Shown: positions 8,099-16,125, counted from the stretch's first letter. The stretch is 64,000 nt of DNA from Ardenticatenaceae bacterium (GCA_020634415.1 JACKBT010000023.1:1-64000), one strand, 5' to 3'. Numbers and translations: made by a program. The notes: generated by a model not told the origin, from the letters alone.

Positions 8099-9070
8099 AT
8101 GGACTACGGCCGTTCCCTCACCACCGCCTGGCACATCACCTGGCAGCACAAATCCCTCTGGTTCTTCGGCTTCCTGGCAGGCATCAACGCCCTCAGCAGC
8201 AGCCTGCTGCGCCTCACCTTCGGCCCCAACCTATTCCGCGCCGCCAGCCTCGACCCCGAACAACTGCTCAACAACCCCGATCTGCTCTATGGCGAAATTG
8301 ACCAACTCCTGCGCCTCGTCGCTCCCTGGCTCGTTGGCGGTACTATCCTGCTCGTCGCCCTCAGCCTGGCCGCCTGGCTCATCATCCTGCTAGCCCACGG
8401 AGCCATCATCGGTACGGCCGTTCACCACCAAACCACCCACCCCCTCACCTTCCGCCACGCCCTGCGGCAGGGCTGGCATCTGCTCGGCCGCTTCATCGCC
8501 ATAGACACCCTCGTCTACTTCCCCCTCTTCCTCATCCTCCTCTTCATCCTGCTCATCTTCGGCGGCACCCTCATCAGCACCATCCTCTCCGCCACCCAGC
8601 CCAACGCCACCACCGCCAGCTTCACCACCCCCCTGCTCCTCGGCTGCCTCTGCCTGCTGCCCCTATTCTGCCTCACCCTGCCTGTGGGCATACTCACCGC
8701 CGCCTACCGCGCCCTGGCCTTTCGGGACACGGCCGTTTTCCATCACGGTGTGCGCCAAACAGTACGCCACACCTGGGCCATCCTCAAAGCCAACATCGCC
8801 GACATCCTCATTTTGGGACTGCTGCTGTGGGGCTTGCAATACATCATCGAATGGGGACTGCGCCTCCTCACTCTCCCCGTCTACGCCCTCACCACCGCCC
8901 CGGGCCTCCTCGCCCTCCTGCGCCACACCACACCCCTCACCGCCACCACCTTCTTGTCCCAATTCATTAGCGTATTCATCGAAGCCATCATCCTGCTCAT
9001 CCGGGCCGTCATTTATACCTTTACGGCCGTTACCTGGACCATAGCCTATAAAGAGATCAGTAATCGGTAA
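8099..9070 (+). CDS. polytopic membrane protein, function unknown
   Basis: 323 residues with about six hydrophobic segments (near 18-40, 79-108, 138-165, 178-207, 230-258 and 283-317). The opening DYGRSLTTAWHITWQHKSLWFFGFLA and the interior FRDTAVFHHGVRQTVRHTWAILK resemble a widespread family of uncharacterised membrane proteins related to the glycerophosphodiester phosphodiesterase membrane domain. No catalytic motif is visible. The start lies immediately after a repeat dyad with no obvious Shine-Dalgarno sequence. Possibly cotranscribed with the flanking plus-strand genes. Confidence 0.7.
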   Translation: MDYGRSLTTAWHITWQHKSLWFFGFLAGINALSSSLLRLTFGPNLFRAASLDPEQLLNNPDLLYGEIDQLLRLVAPWLVGGTILLVALSLAAWLIILLAHGAIIGTAVHHQTTHPLTFRHALRQGWHLLGRFIAIDTLVYFPLFLILLFILLIFGGTLISTILSATQPNATTASFTTPLLLGCLCLLPLFCLTLPVGILTAAYRALAFRDTAVFHHGVRQTVRHTWAILKANIADILILGLLLWGLQYIIEWGLRLLTLPVYALTTAPGLLALLRHTTPLTATTFLSQFISVFIEAIILLIRAVIYTFTAVTWTIAYKEISNR

Positions 9071-9118
9071 TCGGTTATCCGTCAACCGAATACCGTTCAC
9101 CGATTACCGATAACCGAC
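9056..9118. repeat. short tandem repeat dyad, ACCGATTACCG type
   Basis: GTAATCGGTAATCGGTTATCC on the left is complementary to ACCGATTACCGATAACCG on the right. It overlaps the last codons of the membrane protein and reaches to three bases before the hyuA ATG. Confidence 0.85.
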
Positions 9119-9120
9119 CC

Positions 9121-11238
9121 ATGAACCAACCCCTCACCCTCGGCGTAGACACCGGCGGCACCTTCACCGATTTTGTTTGGCTCGATGCCAACGGCCGTCT
9201 ACAAATCCACAAACAACTTTCCACCCCCCACGACCCCTCCCAGGCCATTCTCACTGGCGTAGAGCAGTTGGCAATTCCCCAAACGGCCGTCGTCGTCCAC
9301 GGCAGCACCGTCGCCACCAACGCCCTGCTAGAGCGCAAAGGCGCTCGCACCGCCCTCATCACCACCAAAGGCTTCGCCGATGTGTTAGCCATCGGCCGTC
9401 AGCACCGCCCCGACATCTACGCCCTCGTCCCCCAAAAACCCGACCCCCTCGTCCCCCGCCACTGGCGCTTCGAGGTAGACGAGCGCGTCACCGCCCAGGG
9501 CGACATCCTCACCCCCCTCAACCCCGCCACCCTTCAACCCATCCTCAACCAAATCGCCGCCGACAACATCGAATCCATCGCCATCTGCCTCCTCTTCTCC
9601 TTTTTAAGGCCAGAACATGAGGAGCTTATACAAAAGGAGATTAGAGATTGGAGATTGGAGATTGAAAGCAGTCCCCAATCCCCAATCTCCAATCTCCACC
9701 TCTCCCTCTCCTCCACCATCCTCCCCGAATACCGCGAATTCGAGCGCACGGCCACCACCGTCATCAACGCCTATGTCGCTCCGCTCATGAGCCGCTATCT
9801 GGCGCGATTGGCCGAAGGATTGCAGCCGCGCCGCCTGACCGTCATGCAAAGTAACGGCGGCGTGATCAACAGCGAAACGGCCGCTGCCCAAGCCGCCCGC
9901 ACCGCCCTCTCCGGCCCCGCCGGTGGGGTTGTTGGCGCACAGTACGTCGCCCAACTGGCCGGTTACGACCATATCATCACCTTCGACATGGGTGGCACCA
10001 GTACCGATGTAGCCTTGTGCCCAGGTAAACTGCCCACAACGGCCGTTGGCGAAATCGCCGATCTGCCCCTGCGTCTGCCCATCATAGACATCCACACCGT
10101 CGGTGCCGGTGGCGGCAGCCTGGCCCACGTAGACGCTGGCGGCGCCCTCCACGTCGGCCCCCAAAGCGCCGGCGCCGACCCCGGCCCAGCCTGTTACGGA
10201 CGAGGGAAGAAGAGCGAAGAGCGAAGGGAGAGGAGCGACCAGATCGCCCCTCTCCCCTCACCCTTCGCCCTGCGGGCAACCACCACCGATGCCAACCTCA
10301 TCCTCGGCCGTTTAGATGCCGCTCACTTCTTAGGGGGGACGATGACATTGGATGTGGCCGCCGCCCAAGAGGCATTGGATGAGTTAGCCCAACAAATGGG
10401 CGCGAGTTCAGCCGAAACGGCCGCTTGGGGGGTCATCCAGGTTGCCAATGCCAACATGGAACGCGCCATCCGCCGCATCTCCGTCGAGCGCGGCTTCGAT
10501 CCGCGCCGCTTCACCCTCGTCCCCTTCGGCGGCGCTGGCCCCCTCCACGCCTGCGAAATGGCCGCCGATTTACAAATTCCCCGCGTCCTCATTCCCGCCA
10601 TTCCTGGCGTGCTTTCGGCGTTGGGAATGCTGGTGGCTGCCCCGACGAAGGATTATTCGAGAACAGTGATGGCGAAAACGGGAGATTGGGGACTAGAGAC
10701 TGGGGATTGGCTGGCAGAGCAATTTGCGCCGTTGGCAGAACGCGCTTTGGCCGAAATGGCCGCCGAAGGGCATGAGCCAGATACAATTGAACTGCACCAC
10801 AGCCTCGACATGCGCTACGTCGGCCAATCCCACGAACTCACCATCCCCCTCCCCCCTCTTTCCTCTCCCCTCTCTCCTCTTCCCTCTCTCCTCCACGCGG
10901 CCCACGAAGCCCGCTACGGCTACCAACAGCCCCACGCCGAGGTAGAAATTGTGAATGTACGGCTAACAGTAGTTGCCCCCATCACCCCGCCCCAATTGCC
11001 ACACTACCCACCAACTGCAACTCAAGCAGACACCGCCCTTATCGGTGAAAAATCCGTCTGGTTCAACCAGCAGCCCATGACGACAAAGTTGTATGACAGG
11101 GCTAAATTACAAAGTGGACATCGCTTTACCGGCCCCGCGATTGTGTTTCAATATGACACGACGACTGTGATACCGCCAGAATGGGAAACGGCCGTTGACC
11201 CCTTCGGCAACCTTATTTTAACAAATAACCATCCGTAG
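9121..11238 (+). CDS. hyuA: hydantoinase/oxoprolinase family protein, HyuA-like
   Basis: 705 residues of the N-methylhydantoinase A/5-oxoprolinase alpha family, ATP-dependent cyclic-amide hydrolases. GVDTGGTFTDF (residues 8-18) is the N-terminal phosphate-binding loop, followed by VHGSTVATNALLERKGA, MQSNGGV, LSGPAGGVVGAQ, FDMGGTSTDVAL and GGAGPLHAC. The usual HyuB partner is not adjacent, so the enzyme may be a single-subunit variant or encoded apart. Remarkably, four segments are encoded by the intergenic repeat families: about residues 173-193 (DWRLEI...SPIS), 361-384, 521-530 (DWGLETGDW) and a Ser/Pro/Leu stretch near 577-591. All keep the frame and fall between conserved motifs, probably in surface loops. 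Confidence 0.9.
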   Translation: MNQPLTLGVDTGGTFTDFVWLDANGRLQIHKQLSTPHDPSQAILTGVEQLAIPQTAVVVHGSTVATNALLERKGARTALITTKGFADVLAIGRQHRPDIYALVPQKPDPLVPRHWRFEVDERVTAQGDILTPLNPATLQPILNQIAADNIESIAICLLFSFLRPEHEELIQKEIRDWRLEIESSPQSPISNLHLSLSSTILPEYREFERTATTVINAYVAPLMSRYLARLAEGLQPRRLTVMQSNGGVINSETAAAQAARTALSGPAGGVVGAQYVAQLAGYDHIITFDMGGTSTDVALCPGKLPTTAVGEIADLPLRLPIIDIHTVGAGGGSLAHVDAGGALHVGPQSAGADPGPACYGRGKKSEERRERSDQIAPLPSPFALRATTTDANLILGRLDAAHFLGGTMTLDVAAAQEALDELAQQMGASSAETAAWGVIQVANANMERAIRRISVERGFDPRRFTLVPFGGAGPLHACEMAADLQIPRVLIPAIPGVLSALGMLVAAPTKDYSRTVMAKTGDWGLETGDWLAEQFAPLAERALAEMAAEGHEPDTIELHHSLDMRYVGQSHELTIPLPPLSSPLSPLPSLLHAAHEARYGYQQPHAEVEIVNVRLTVVAPITPPQLPHYPPTATQADTALIGEKSVWFNQQPMTTKLYDRAKLQSGHRFTGPAIVFQYDTTTVIPPEWETAVDPFGNLILTNNHP
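9636..9699. repeat. heptamer-like repeat inserted in frame within hyuA
   Basis: GGAGATTAGAGATTGGAGATTG units followed by CCCCAATCTCCAATCTCC units form a dyad inside the coding region. The unit matches the intergenic arrays at 8022, 12082, 40512 and 48908. The encoded segment contains DWRLEI and SPISN, phrases that recur wherever this repeat is translated. Confidence 0.88.
10204..10272. repeat. purine-rich repeat dyad within hyuA
   Basis: GAAGAGCGAAGGGAGAGG on the left pairs with CCTCTCCCCTCACCCTTCGCCC on the right; it encodes a basic-acidic stretch (KKSEERRERSDQ) between GADPGPACYGRG and TTTDANLILGR. Confidence 0.75.
10681..10712. repeat. short heptamer-like repeat within hyuA
   Basis: GGAGATTGGGGACTAGAGAC and TGGGGATTGG units, one arm only; encodes GDWGLETGDW. 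Confidence 0.75.
10849..10896. repeat. pyrimidine-rich CTCTCC repeat within hyuA
   Basis: Runs of CTCTTTCC/CTCTCC units encoding a Ser/Pro/Leu-rich stretch after LTIPL. Related in composition to the arrays at 44640 and 58603. Confidence 0.6.
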
Positions 11239-11263
11239 AGACGTTGCAGTGCAACGTCTCTAC
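11235..11263. repeat. 29-base palindrome carrying both convergent stop codons
   Basis: GTAGAGACGTTGCA (11235-11248) and its exact complement (11250-11263) flank one base. The left arm supplies the TAG of hyuA (11236-11238) and the right arm the TAG of the convergent osmC gene (11262-11260). It may act as a bidirectional hairpin, but neither side has a T run. Confidence 0.9.
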
Positions 11264-11691
11264 ACCTCTTCAATACGATAAGTCGTATTCACCACCGTTC
11301 CCGCCCGCTTAAACATAATACTGGCCGAGCAGTAAGTCTCCTGCGACAATGCAATCGCCCGCTCCACCGCATGAGGATCAACATCCTTCCCGCGCACAAC
11401 GTAAACCAAATCTGCTTCGGTATACACCTTCGGATCCGTCTCAGCGCGTACCGCACTAATCTCCACATCCACATGGGCAATGTCCTGGCGCATCTTGCGC
11501 AGCACATGCACCACATCAATAGCCGTGCAGCCCGCCACCCCCGCCAGCAAAAACTCCATCGGGCTGCCACCGTTTTCCGCGCTGGCCTGCCCACTCAGGT
11601 CAAATTCATAACCGGAACCCAACGTGCCGGTAAAATGCAACTGTGATCCCTTCCAGGAAACATGCGCTGTCTTTCTATCGCTCATACTCAT
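11260..11691 (-). CDS. OsmC family peroxiredoxin-like protein
   Basis: 143 residues of the OsmC/Ohr superfamily, thiol-dependent hydroperoxide reductases. GGSPMEFLLAGVAGCTAIDVV contains the first reactive Cys and TYCSASIMF the second; SGYEFDLSG and KDVDPHAVERAI are further family segments. The protein resembles the YhfA-like branch more than Ohr. It would detoxify organic peroxides or reactive sulfur in the cytoplasm. It starts four bases after the stop of the DUF156 repressor gene, so the two form an operon that the repressor probably controls. Confidence 0.92.
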   Translation of the reverse strand: MSMSDRKTAHVSWKGSQLHFTGTLGSGYEFDLSGQASAENGGSPMEFLLAGVAGCTAIDVVHVLRKMRQDIAHVDVEISAVRAETDPKVYTEADLVYVVRGKDVDPHAVERAIALSQETYCSASIMFKRAGTVVNTTYRIEEV

Positions 11692-11695
11692 CCTC

Positions 11696-11974
11696 TCACG
11701 ATGCCTTGTTGATTAAATCAAGCAGCTCATCCACCAACTGTTCTCGCTCAACGGCCGTTCCCACCTCTCCTTGCAGCAAACATTCTTTAGCGTAAGTGTG
11801 GACAAAAAGCGTCGTCGCATTTTGCAAAGCCGAGCGAATGGCATTCAACTGCTGAATGATTTCGCGGCAGTCCCGCTCCTCATCCAACATACGCTGCACC
11901 CCCCGCGTCTGCCCCTCAATGCGGCGCAACCGCACCTGTAAATCTTCTTTAACGGCCATTGATTGTACCTTCAC
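11696..11974 (-). CDS. CsoR/FrmR-type metal- or sulfur-sensing repressor (DUF156)
   Basis: 92 residues, all-helical. VRLRRIEGQTRGVQRM is the DNA-contacting helix of the family. Cys in RDCREI, His in FVHTYA and Cys in KECLL form the C-H-C sensing set found in CsoR (copper), CstR (persulfide) and related repressors. The ligand cannot be told from this alone; pairing with osmC favours a thiol, persulfide or oxidant signal. Family members bind inverted repeats in their own promoter as tetramers. Two CCTCCsGGAGG inverted repeats lie upstream at 11991-12055. MAVKED, five residues in, is an alternative start. Confidence 0.92.
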   Translation of the reverse strand: MKVQSMAVKEDLQVRLRRIEGQTRGVQRMLDEERDCREIIQQLNAIRSALQNATTLFVHTYAKECLLQGEVGTAVEREQLVDELLDLINKAS

Positions 11975-11990
11975 GTGTAACTACTTAGCC

Positions 11991-12055
11991 CCTCTGGAGC
12001 GATCCTCCGGGAGGTTCGTCCCAGAGGTAACATCTCGTTTGAAACCTCCCGGAGG
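11991..12055. promoter_or_regulatory. paired inverted repeats upstream of the DUF156-osmC operon
   Basis: CCTCCGGGAGG (12005-12015) and CCTCCCGGAGG (12045-12055) are complementary copies of one near-palindrome, the first also enclosed by CCTCTGG/CCAGAGG arms. Position and GC-centred symmetry fit a CsoR-type operator. A dispersed hairpin element is the alternative. Confidence 0.4.
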
Positions 12056-12081
12056 GTTAGTAGCTACCTTCACGTTATGAA

Positions 12082-12130
12082 AAGAGACTGGAGACTAGAG
12101 ACTAACCAGTCTCCAATCTCCAATCCCCAA
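12082..12130. repeat. heptamer-like repeat dyad (GAGACTG/CAGTCTCC)
   Basis: AGAGACTGGAGACTAGAGAC pairs with AGTCTCCAATCTCCAATCCC, in the gap between the divergently promoted csoR-type gene and the fmdB 3' end. Confidence 0.85.
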
Positions 12131-12177
12131 TTACCACCTTGTTTGCAGACAAACTGCCTGCCTTAACAGTCGCCCAT

Positions 12178-12384
12178 TCAAGAGAAGCGGGGACGCGGCG
12201 CAGCCGCAGGCATCGCCGCCATTGCCGATTGGCCACCACCAATCGCGGCCACCGCGCCAATGCGTTTCCGGGTTTCCTGGCTGCCACACGATGGGCAGCT
12301 TTGCGTCTCACCCGATTGAGACATCCGCAGTCGTTTTTCAAAGCCATGCCCACATTCACTACAGGCATATTGATAGGTTGGCAT
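12178..12384 (-). CDS. FmdB family zinc-ribbon protein
   Basis: 68 residues. MPTYQYACSECGHGFEK and SCPSCGS give the two CxxC pairs of the FmdB zinc ribbon (PF09723), followed by a low-complexity Ala/Gly tail. The family was named from the amidase/formamidase regulator FmdB, but most members are small uncharacterised zinc proteins. AAGGAG lies six bases before the ATG, and a strong promoter precedes it by about 33 bases. It stands alone. Confidence 0.9.
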   Translation of the reverse strand: MPTYQYACSECGHGFEKRLRMSQSGETQSCPSCGSQETRKRIGAVAAIGGGQSAMAAMPAAAPRPRFS

Positions 12385-12416
12385 AAAATTCTCCTTCGAG
12401 TTGTATACTGGGGGGG

Positions 12417-12445
12417 AGTATATAATCAGAATGATGGTGCGTCAA
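12417..12445 (-). promoter_or_regulatory. sigma70-type promoter of fmdB
   Basis: On the minus strand TTGACG, a 17-base spacer and TATACT, ending about 33 bases before the fmdB start. The best promoter match I found in the window. Confidence 0.6.
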
Positions 12446-12534
12446 GAAGCGCAGACTGTTCTTATGCAAATTTAACGACCGTTCCCCGCAACCAAATTAT
12501 TGACTAGACTAGCGTATCCGAATTTCCCAGAGTA

Positions 12535-12555
12535 GGGCGATTTTGAAAATCGCCC
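12535..12555. repeat. hairpin GGGCGATTTT-g-AAAATCGCCC
   Basis: A perfect 10-base inverted repeat around a single base, in the 269-base gap before the GNAT gene. No T run, so probably a dispersed palindrome and not a terminator. Confidence 0.7.
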
Positions 12556-12653
12556 CACATACCAGATCGCCAGACCTGAATTATTGAGTATTTTCCCAAA
12601 TTGAGAGAGACTTAGAAAAGCAATGTAAACTTACACAAGCATCAAGAGGAAAC

Positions 12654-13493
12654 ATGACGATTGAAGTCCGACCTGTCACGACGGTGGCAGAGTGCAAACT
12701 AATTGAAGAGATAACCTGCGCCGCCTGGGAAGGCGACATCAGCATTGCCATTCCCGACCATATGACAATCACAGTGGCGCGGGAAAAGGGCGTGGTGCTG
12801 TTGGCCTGGGATGGAGCAACGGCCGTTGGCTTCTGCCTCGGTTTTCTCTCCTACACAGAACCCGGCAAGCGGCTCAAACACCACTCCCACGTCACCGGCA
12901 TCCTGCCCACCTATCGCGGCCAGCACGTCGGCGAAAGCATCAAATGGGCGCAGCGCGATGCTGTTCTAGCCCAAGAACTTGACCACATCACCTGGACCTA
13001 TGACCCTCTGGAAACGCGCAACGGCAACCTAAACCTGCACAAACTAGGCGCAGTCTGCAACACCTACAAGCGCGATGTCTACGGCTCCATCCAGGATGGC
13101 CTGAACCAGGGCGCACCCACAGACCGCTTCTATGTAGATTGGTGGTTAACCTCATCCTGGGTACAGACACACAAAAACAAGCAGCACCACGCCCCCACTC
13201 TGGCCGAATGGCTGGCGGCGGGCGCCGTGTTGGTGAACCCACCCGAACAGCACACATCGGGCTGGCTGCCAGACGGCTTTATGCAAACCACTGCCCGCCA
13301 CCTGCTGGTGGCTGTGCCCAAAGATTATCAGGCGGTGAAGCGGGCCTACCCCGAAGCAGGTATGACTTGGCGGCTGCATACCCGCGAAATTTTTGAGTGG
13401 GCCTTTGCGGCCGGGTATACGGCCGTTGATCTCCTGGTAGAAAAAGAGCTTTGTTATTATCTGTTAGTAAAAGATTGGGTAATTACGTCATGA
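12654..13493 (+). CDS. GNAT superfamily acetyltransferase-like protein (COG3375 type)
   Basis: 279 residues, longer than a plain GNAT. The N-terminal half has the acetyl-CoA fold: AVGFCLGFLS (strand 4), HVTGILPTYRGQHVGESIKW (motif A region, RGQHVG loop) and ITWTYDPLETRNGNLNLHKLG. The C-terminal half is specific to the COG3375 family. That family is typically encoded beside the o-succinylbenzoate synthase/N-acylamino acid racemase that follows here, 21 bases downstream, suggesting that it makes or handles the N-acyl amino acid used by the racemase. AGAGGAAAC precedes the ATG. A 24-base palindrome overlaps its stop codon. Confidence 0.85.
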   Translation: MTIEVRPVTTVAECKLIEEITCAAWEGDISIAIPDHMTITVAREKGVVLLAWDGATAVGFCLGFLSYTEPGKRLKHHSHVTGILPTYRGQHVGESIKWAQRDAVLAQELDHITWTYDPLETRNGNLNLHKLGAVCNTYKRDVYGSIQDGLNQGAPTDRFYVDWWLTSSWVQTHKNKQHHAPTLAEWLAAGAVLVNPPEQHTSGWLPDGFMQTTARHLLVAVPKDYQAVKRAYPEAGMTWRLHTREIFEWAFAAGYTAVDLLVEKELCYYLLVKDWVITS

Positions 13494-13502
13494 CGTAATT
13501 AC
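13479..13502. repeat. perfect 24-base palindrome at the GNAT stop codon
   Basis: GTAATTACGTCA and its complement meet at 13490/13491. The TGA stop of the GNAT gene is inside it, so the palindrome encodes the last residues VITS. A similar GTAATTACG dyad is at 33734-33761. Confidence 0.85.
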
Positions 13503-13514
13503 CTCTCCAATATC

Positions 13515-14624
13515 ATGAAAATCGAACGCATTGAATTACATTACATTAAACTGCCATTGGTGCACCCCTTCCGCACCAGTTTTGGCGAAGAGACAGAGAA
13601 GGGCGCGGTGTTAACGGCCGTCTACGCCAACGGCCTCATCGGGTGGGGCGAATGTGTGGCCGGCAGCGACGGCCCCCTCTACTCCTCCGAAACCGTCGAG
13701 ACCGCCTGGTACGTCATGACCAACTTCCTCATCCCCCGGCTGTTAGGGCAAGACATCAGCGATCCCCAGACAGTTCCCGGCCTGTTCAAAGCCATACGCG
13801 GCCATAACATGGCCAAAGCTGGCCTGGAAATGGCCGTGTGGGATCTGCTGGCGAAGGCCCAAAACAAGCCGCTCTCAGCCCTGTGGGGCGGAGTACGCGA
13901 CCGCGTAGAAGTGGGTGTGAGCATTGGCATTCAGCCCACCATCGAGGCCTTGCTGGCGCGGGTGGATAAGTTTGTGGCAGCAGGATACGGCCGTATTAAA
14001 ATCAAAATCGAACCAGGCTGGGAAGTAGAACCCGCCCGCCGCATCCGCGAGCGCCATCCCCACATCCGCCTCATGGCCGATGCCAACTCCGCCTTCACCC
14101 TGGCCGATGTGGACATGCTCAAACAACTCGATCCGTTGGGGTTGATCATGATTGAGCAGCCCCTGAGCTATGACGACATTGCCGACCATGCACGGCTGCA
14201 AGCGCAGTTGCAAACGCCCCTTTGCCTGGATGAAAGCATTCACGGCGTGGCCGATGCCCAGGCCATGATTGATTTACAGGCGGGGCGCATCATCAACATG
14301 AAGACAGGGCGCGTGGGCGGCTTCACCAACGCCCTCAAAATCCATGACATGGCCCAGGCGGCGGGCATTGCCATGTGGTGCGGCGGCATGTTGGAGACGG
14401 GCATTGGCCGCGCCGCCAATGTGCATACGGCCACCCTGCCCAATTTCATCCTGCCCGGTGATATTTCGGCGACGGATCGCTATTTCCATGAGGACATTGC
14501 CGACCCGCCTTTTGTGCTGAATGTGGAGGATAGCACGATGAGTGTACCCACCGGCGCAGGGCTTGGCGTGGACGTGCGCCCAGAGAGGATTGCAAAGGCG
14601 CGGGTGCGCCATCACGTGGCCTGA
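13515..14624 (+). CDS. menC: o-succinylbenzoate synthase / N-acylamino acid racemase (enolase superfamily)
   Basis: 369 residues of the muconate-lactonising subgroup of the enolase superfamily. The active-site set is complete: KIKIEPG (KxK, general base), Asp in MADANSA, Glu in MIEQPL, Asp in CLDESI (magnesium ligands) and Lys in NMKTGRVGG. The N-terminal capping domain includes LVHPFRTSFGEE. The family dehydrates SHCHC to o-succinylbenzoate in menaquinone synthesis or racemises N-acyl/N-succinyl amino acids. No other men genes are present, and the COG3375 GNAT upstream and MFS carrier downstream favour the N-acylamino acid role. Confidence 0.9.
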   Translation: MKIERIELHYIKLPLVHPFRTSFGEETEKGAVLTAVYANGLIGWGECVAGSDGPLYSSETVETAWYVMTNFLIPRLLGQDISDPQTVPGLFKAIRGHNMAKAGLEMAVWDLLAKAQNKPLSALWGGVRDRVEVGVSIGIQPTIEALLARVDKFVAAGYGRIKIKIEPGWEVEPARRIRERHPHIRLMADANSAFTLADVDMLKQLDPLGLIMIEQPLSYDDIADHARLQAQLQTPLCLDESIHGVADAQAMIDLQAGRIINMKTGRVGGFTNALKIHDMAQAAGIAMWCGGMLETGIGRAANVHTATLPNFILPGDISATDRYFHEDIADPPFVLNVEDSTMSVPTGAGLGVDVRPERIAKARVRHHVA

Positions 14625-14638
14625 CGTAAGGAAATACC

Positions 14639-15808
14639 ATGATCTCTATTATTTTGGCATTTATCGGTTTTGTGGCCTTGGGGCTGTCCACTGGCATGTT
14701 GGGTGTGGCCTGGCCTTCGATTCAAGAAACGTTTAATTTGCCCTTGTCGGCAGCGGGCATTTTGCTGTTGGCCGTTACCGGCGGCGGGGTGTTTGCTGGT
14801 TCGGTAAGCGGCCGTTTAATTGTGCGGCTAGAAACGGGCTGGCTGTTGGTACTGAGCAGTCTTTGCCTGGGACTGGGGCTGTTGGGGCAGGCATTGGCCC
14901 CCAGTTGGGTGCTCATGATCGGCATTGCCGTTTTAGCCGGCATTGGCAATGGCCTGATTGATTCGGGCCTGAACATTTACATCGCCCAGCACCACAGTGG
15001 CCGAGTGATGAATTGGCTGCACGCCTGTTTTGGGCTGGGGGCTACATTGGGGCCTTTGCTGATGACGGCCGTTCTCGACCGTGAACTCAGTTGGCGACTT
15101 GGCTACGGGGTCGCCGCCGCCATCCAGGCTGTCATGATGCTGGGTTTCCTGCTCACCGTCAAAAAATGGCGATCCATTACCGTCGAGACGGAAACGGTAG
15201 AAACCACAACGGTGACGAAGGGCAACGGCCGTATCCTCCTCATGTGGATGAGCATCACCCTTTTTTTCCTCTACGCCGGGGTTGAAGTCACCGCGGGGCA
15301 GTGGAGCTTCCCCTTCTACACCGAAACCAGAGGTGTAGACTTGGCTGTGGCTGGCTATTGGGTGAGCATCTATTGGGGCAGTCTGACAATCGGCCGTCTG
15401 CTCTTCGGTTTCGTCGTCAACTCTATGGGAGCCATCACCACTTTACGCGCCTGCATGATCGGCATCATCATTGGCACTATTGGTTTCATGATGCCCGTCA
15501 CTGGCCTCAGTTTCGCCGGTCTGGCCCTCATCGGCTTCGCCCAGGCCCCCATCTTCCCCCTGCTCGTCTCCGAAACGCCCAAACGCCTCGGCCCTTCTCT
15601 GGCTACCCGTGCTATTGGCTACCAGGTAGCCGCTGCTGGTTTTGGCATCGCCATCCTGCCTGGTCTGGCTGGGGTCATTGCTGATAATTGGGGCTTGCAG
15701 CAGATAGGGCCTTTCATGTTAATCGCCTCACTGGCTATGCTGGGGCTGCATGAATGGATTCTGCTACGCGCCTCAACTCAACGCCAGACAGAAGTTCCTG
15801 TCGCTTAA
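14639..15808 (+). CDS. MFS transporter
   Basis: 389 residues with about twelve hydrophobic segments in two halves separated by a charged cytoplasmic loop (KKWRSITVETETVE, about residues 178-200). SGRLIVRLETGWLL fits the loop 2-3 signature of the major facilitator superfamily, and WLHACFGLGATLGPLL resembles the sugar- or fucose-type FHS/bypass subgroup. Substrate unknown. Fourteen bases separate it from menC, with AAGGA before the ATG, so it is the third gene of the GNAT-menC-MFS operon and may carry the substrate or product of that pathway. Confidence 0.88.
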   Translation: MISIILAFIGFVALGLSTGMLGVAWPSIQETFNLPLSAAGILLLAVTGGGVFAGSVSGRLIVRLETGWLLVLSSLCLGLGLLGQALAPSWVLMIGIAVLAGIGNGLIDSGLNIYIAQHHSGRVMNWLHACFGLGATLGPLLMTAVLDRELSWRLGYGVAAAIQAVMMLGFLLTVKKWRSITVETETVETTTVTKGNGRILLMWMSITLFFLYAGVEVTAGQWSFPFYTETRGVDLAVAGYWVSIYWGSLTIGRLLFGFVVNSMGAITTLRACMIGIIIGTIGFMMPVTGLSFAGLALIGFAQAPIFPLLVSETPKRLGPSLATRAIGYQVAAAGFGIAILPGLAGVIADNWGLQQIGPFMLIASLAMLGLHEWILLRASTQRQTEVPVA

Positions 15809-15835
15809 CGGCCGTTCACCAAACGCTTCATTAAG

Positions 15836-15888
15836 GAGAGTGAAGAGTGGAGACGGGATAGTCTCCACTCTTCACTCTCCAGTCCCCA
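15836..15888. repeat. repeat dyad GAGTGAAGAGTGGAGAC / GTCTCCACTCTTCACTC
   Basis: Near-perfect inverted repeat of 17 or more bases with a short loop, about 30 bases after the MFS stop. It could terminate transcription as a hairpin but has no T run. Confidence 0.85.
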
Positions 15889-16021
15889 CCAACCATCACC
15901 CGCTTGGCCGCCAAGATTCTTCACGAAATTGTTACAGGTCAAAATCCAGAAACTGAGTATAATCCCCCCTGACAGTAAATTCTCTTAGAAACCGTCCGCA
16001 AATAACTTTCTTCTTAAGCAA

Positions 16022-16061
16022 GAAACTAGAGACTGATTAGTCTCCAATCTCCAATCTCCAA
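16022..16061. repeat. heptamer-like repeat dyad (GAGACTGATTAGTCTCC)
   Basis: GAAACTAGAGACTGA left, TTAGTCTCCAATCTCCAATC right; the array lies about 40 bases upstream of a promoter-like element. Confidence 0.8.
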
Positions 16062-16097
16062 TGGTAAAAAGCTGTTCACGGACAAATACTTAATATA

Positions 16098-16125
16098 TTG
16101 ACGCATATACAAACTCTCGCATAAA
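16098..16125 (+). promoter_or_regulatory. possible promoter of the secreted-protein operon
   Basis: TTGACG and CATAAA separated by 16 bases, about 42 bases before ATG 16168. Confidence 0.45.

Noticed and set aside
8663..9100. Minus-strand ORF opposite the polytopic membrane protein
   Set aside because: Its sequence is a Gly/Glu/Asp-rich antisense shadow and starts within a repeat.
7071..9118. CRISPR array
   Set aside because: Units are short (7-15 bases), contiguous and partly self-complementary; there are no regular spacers and no cas genes.
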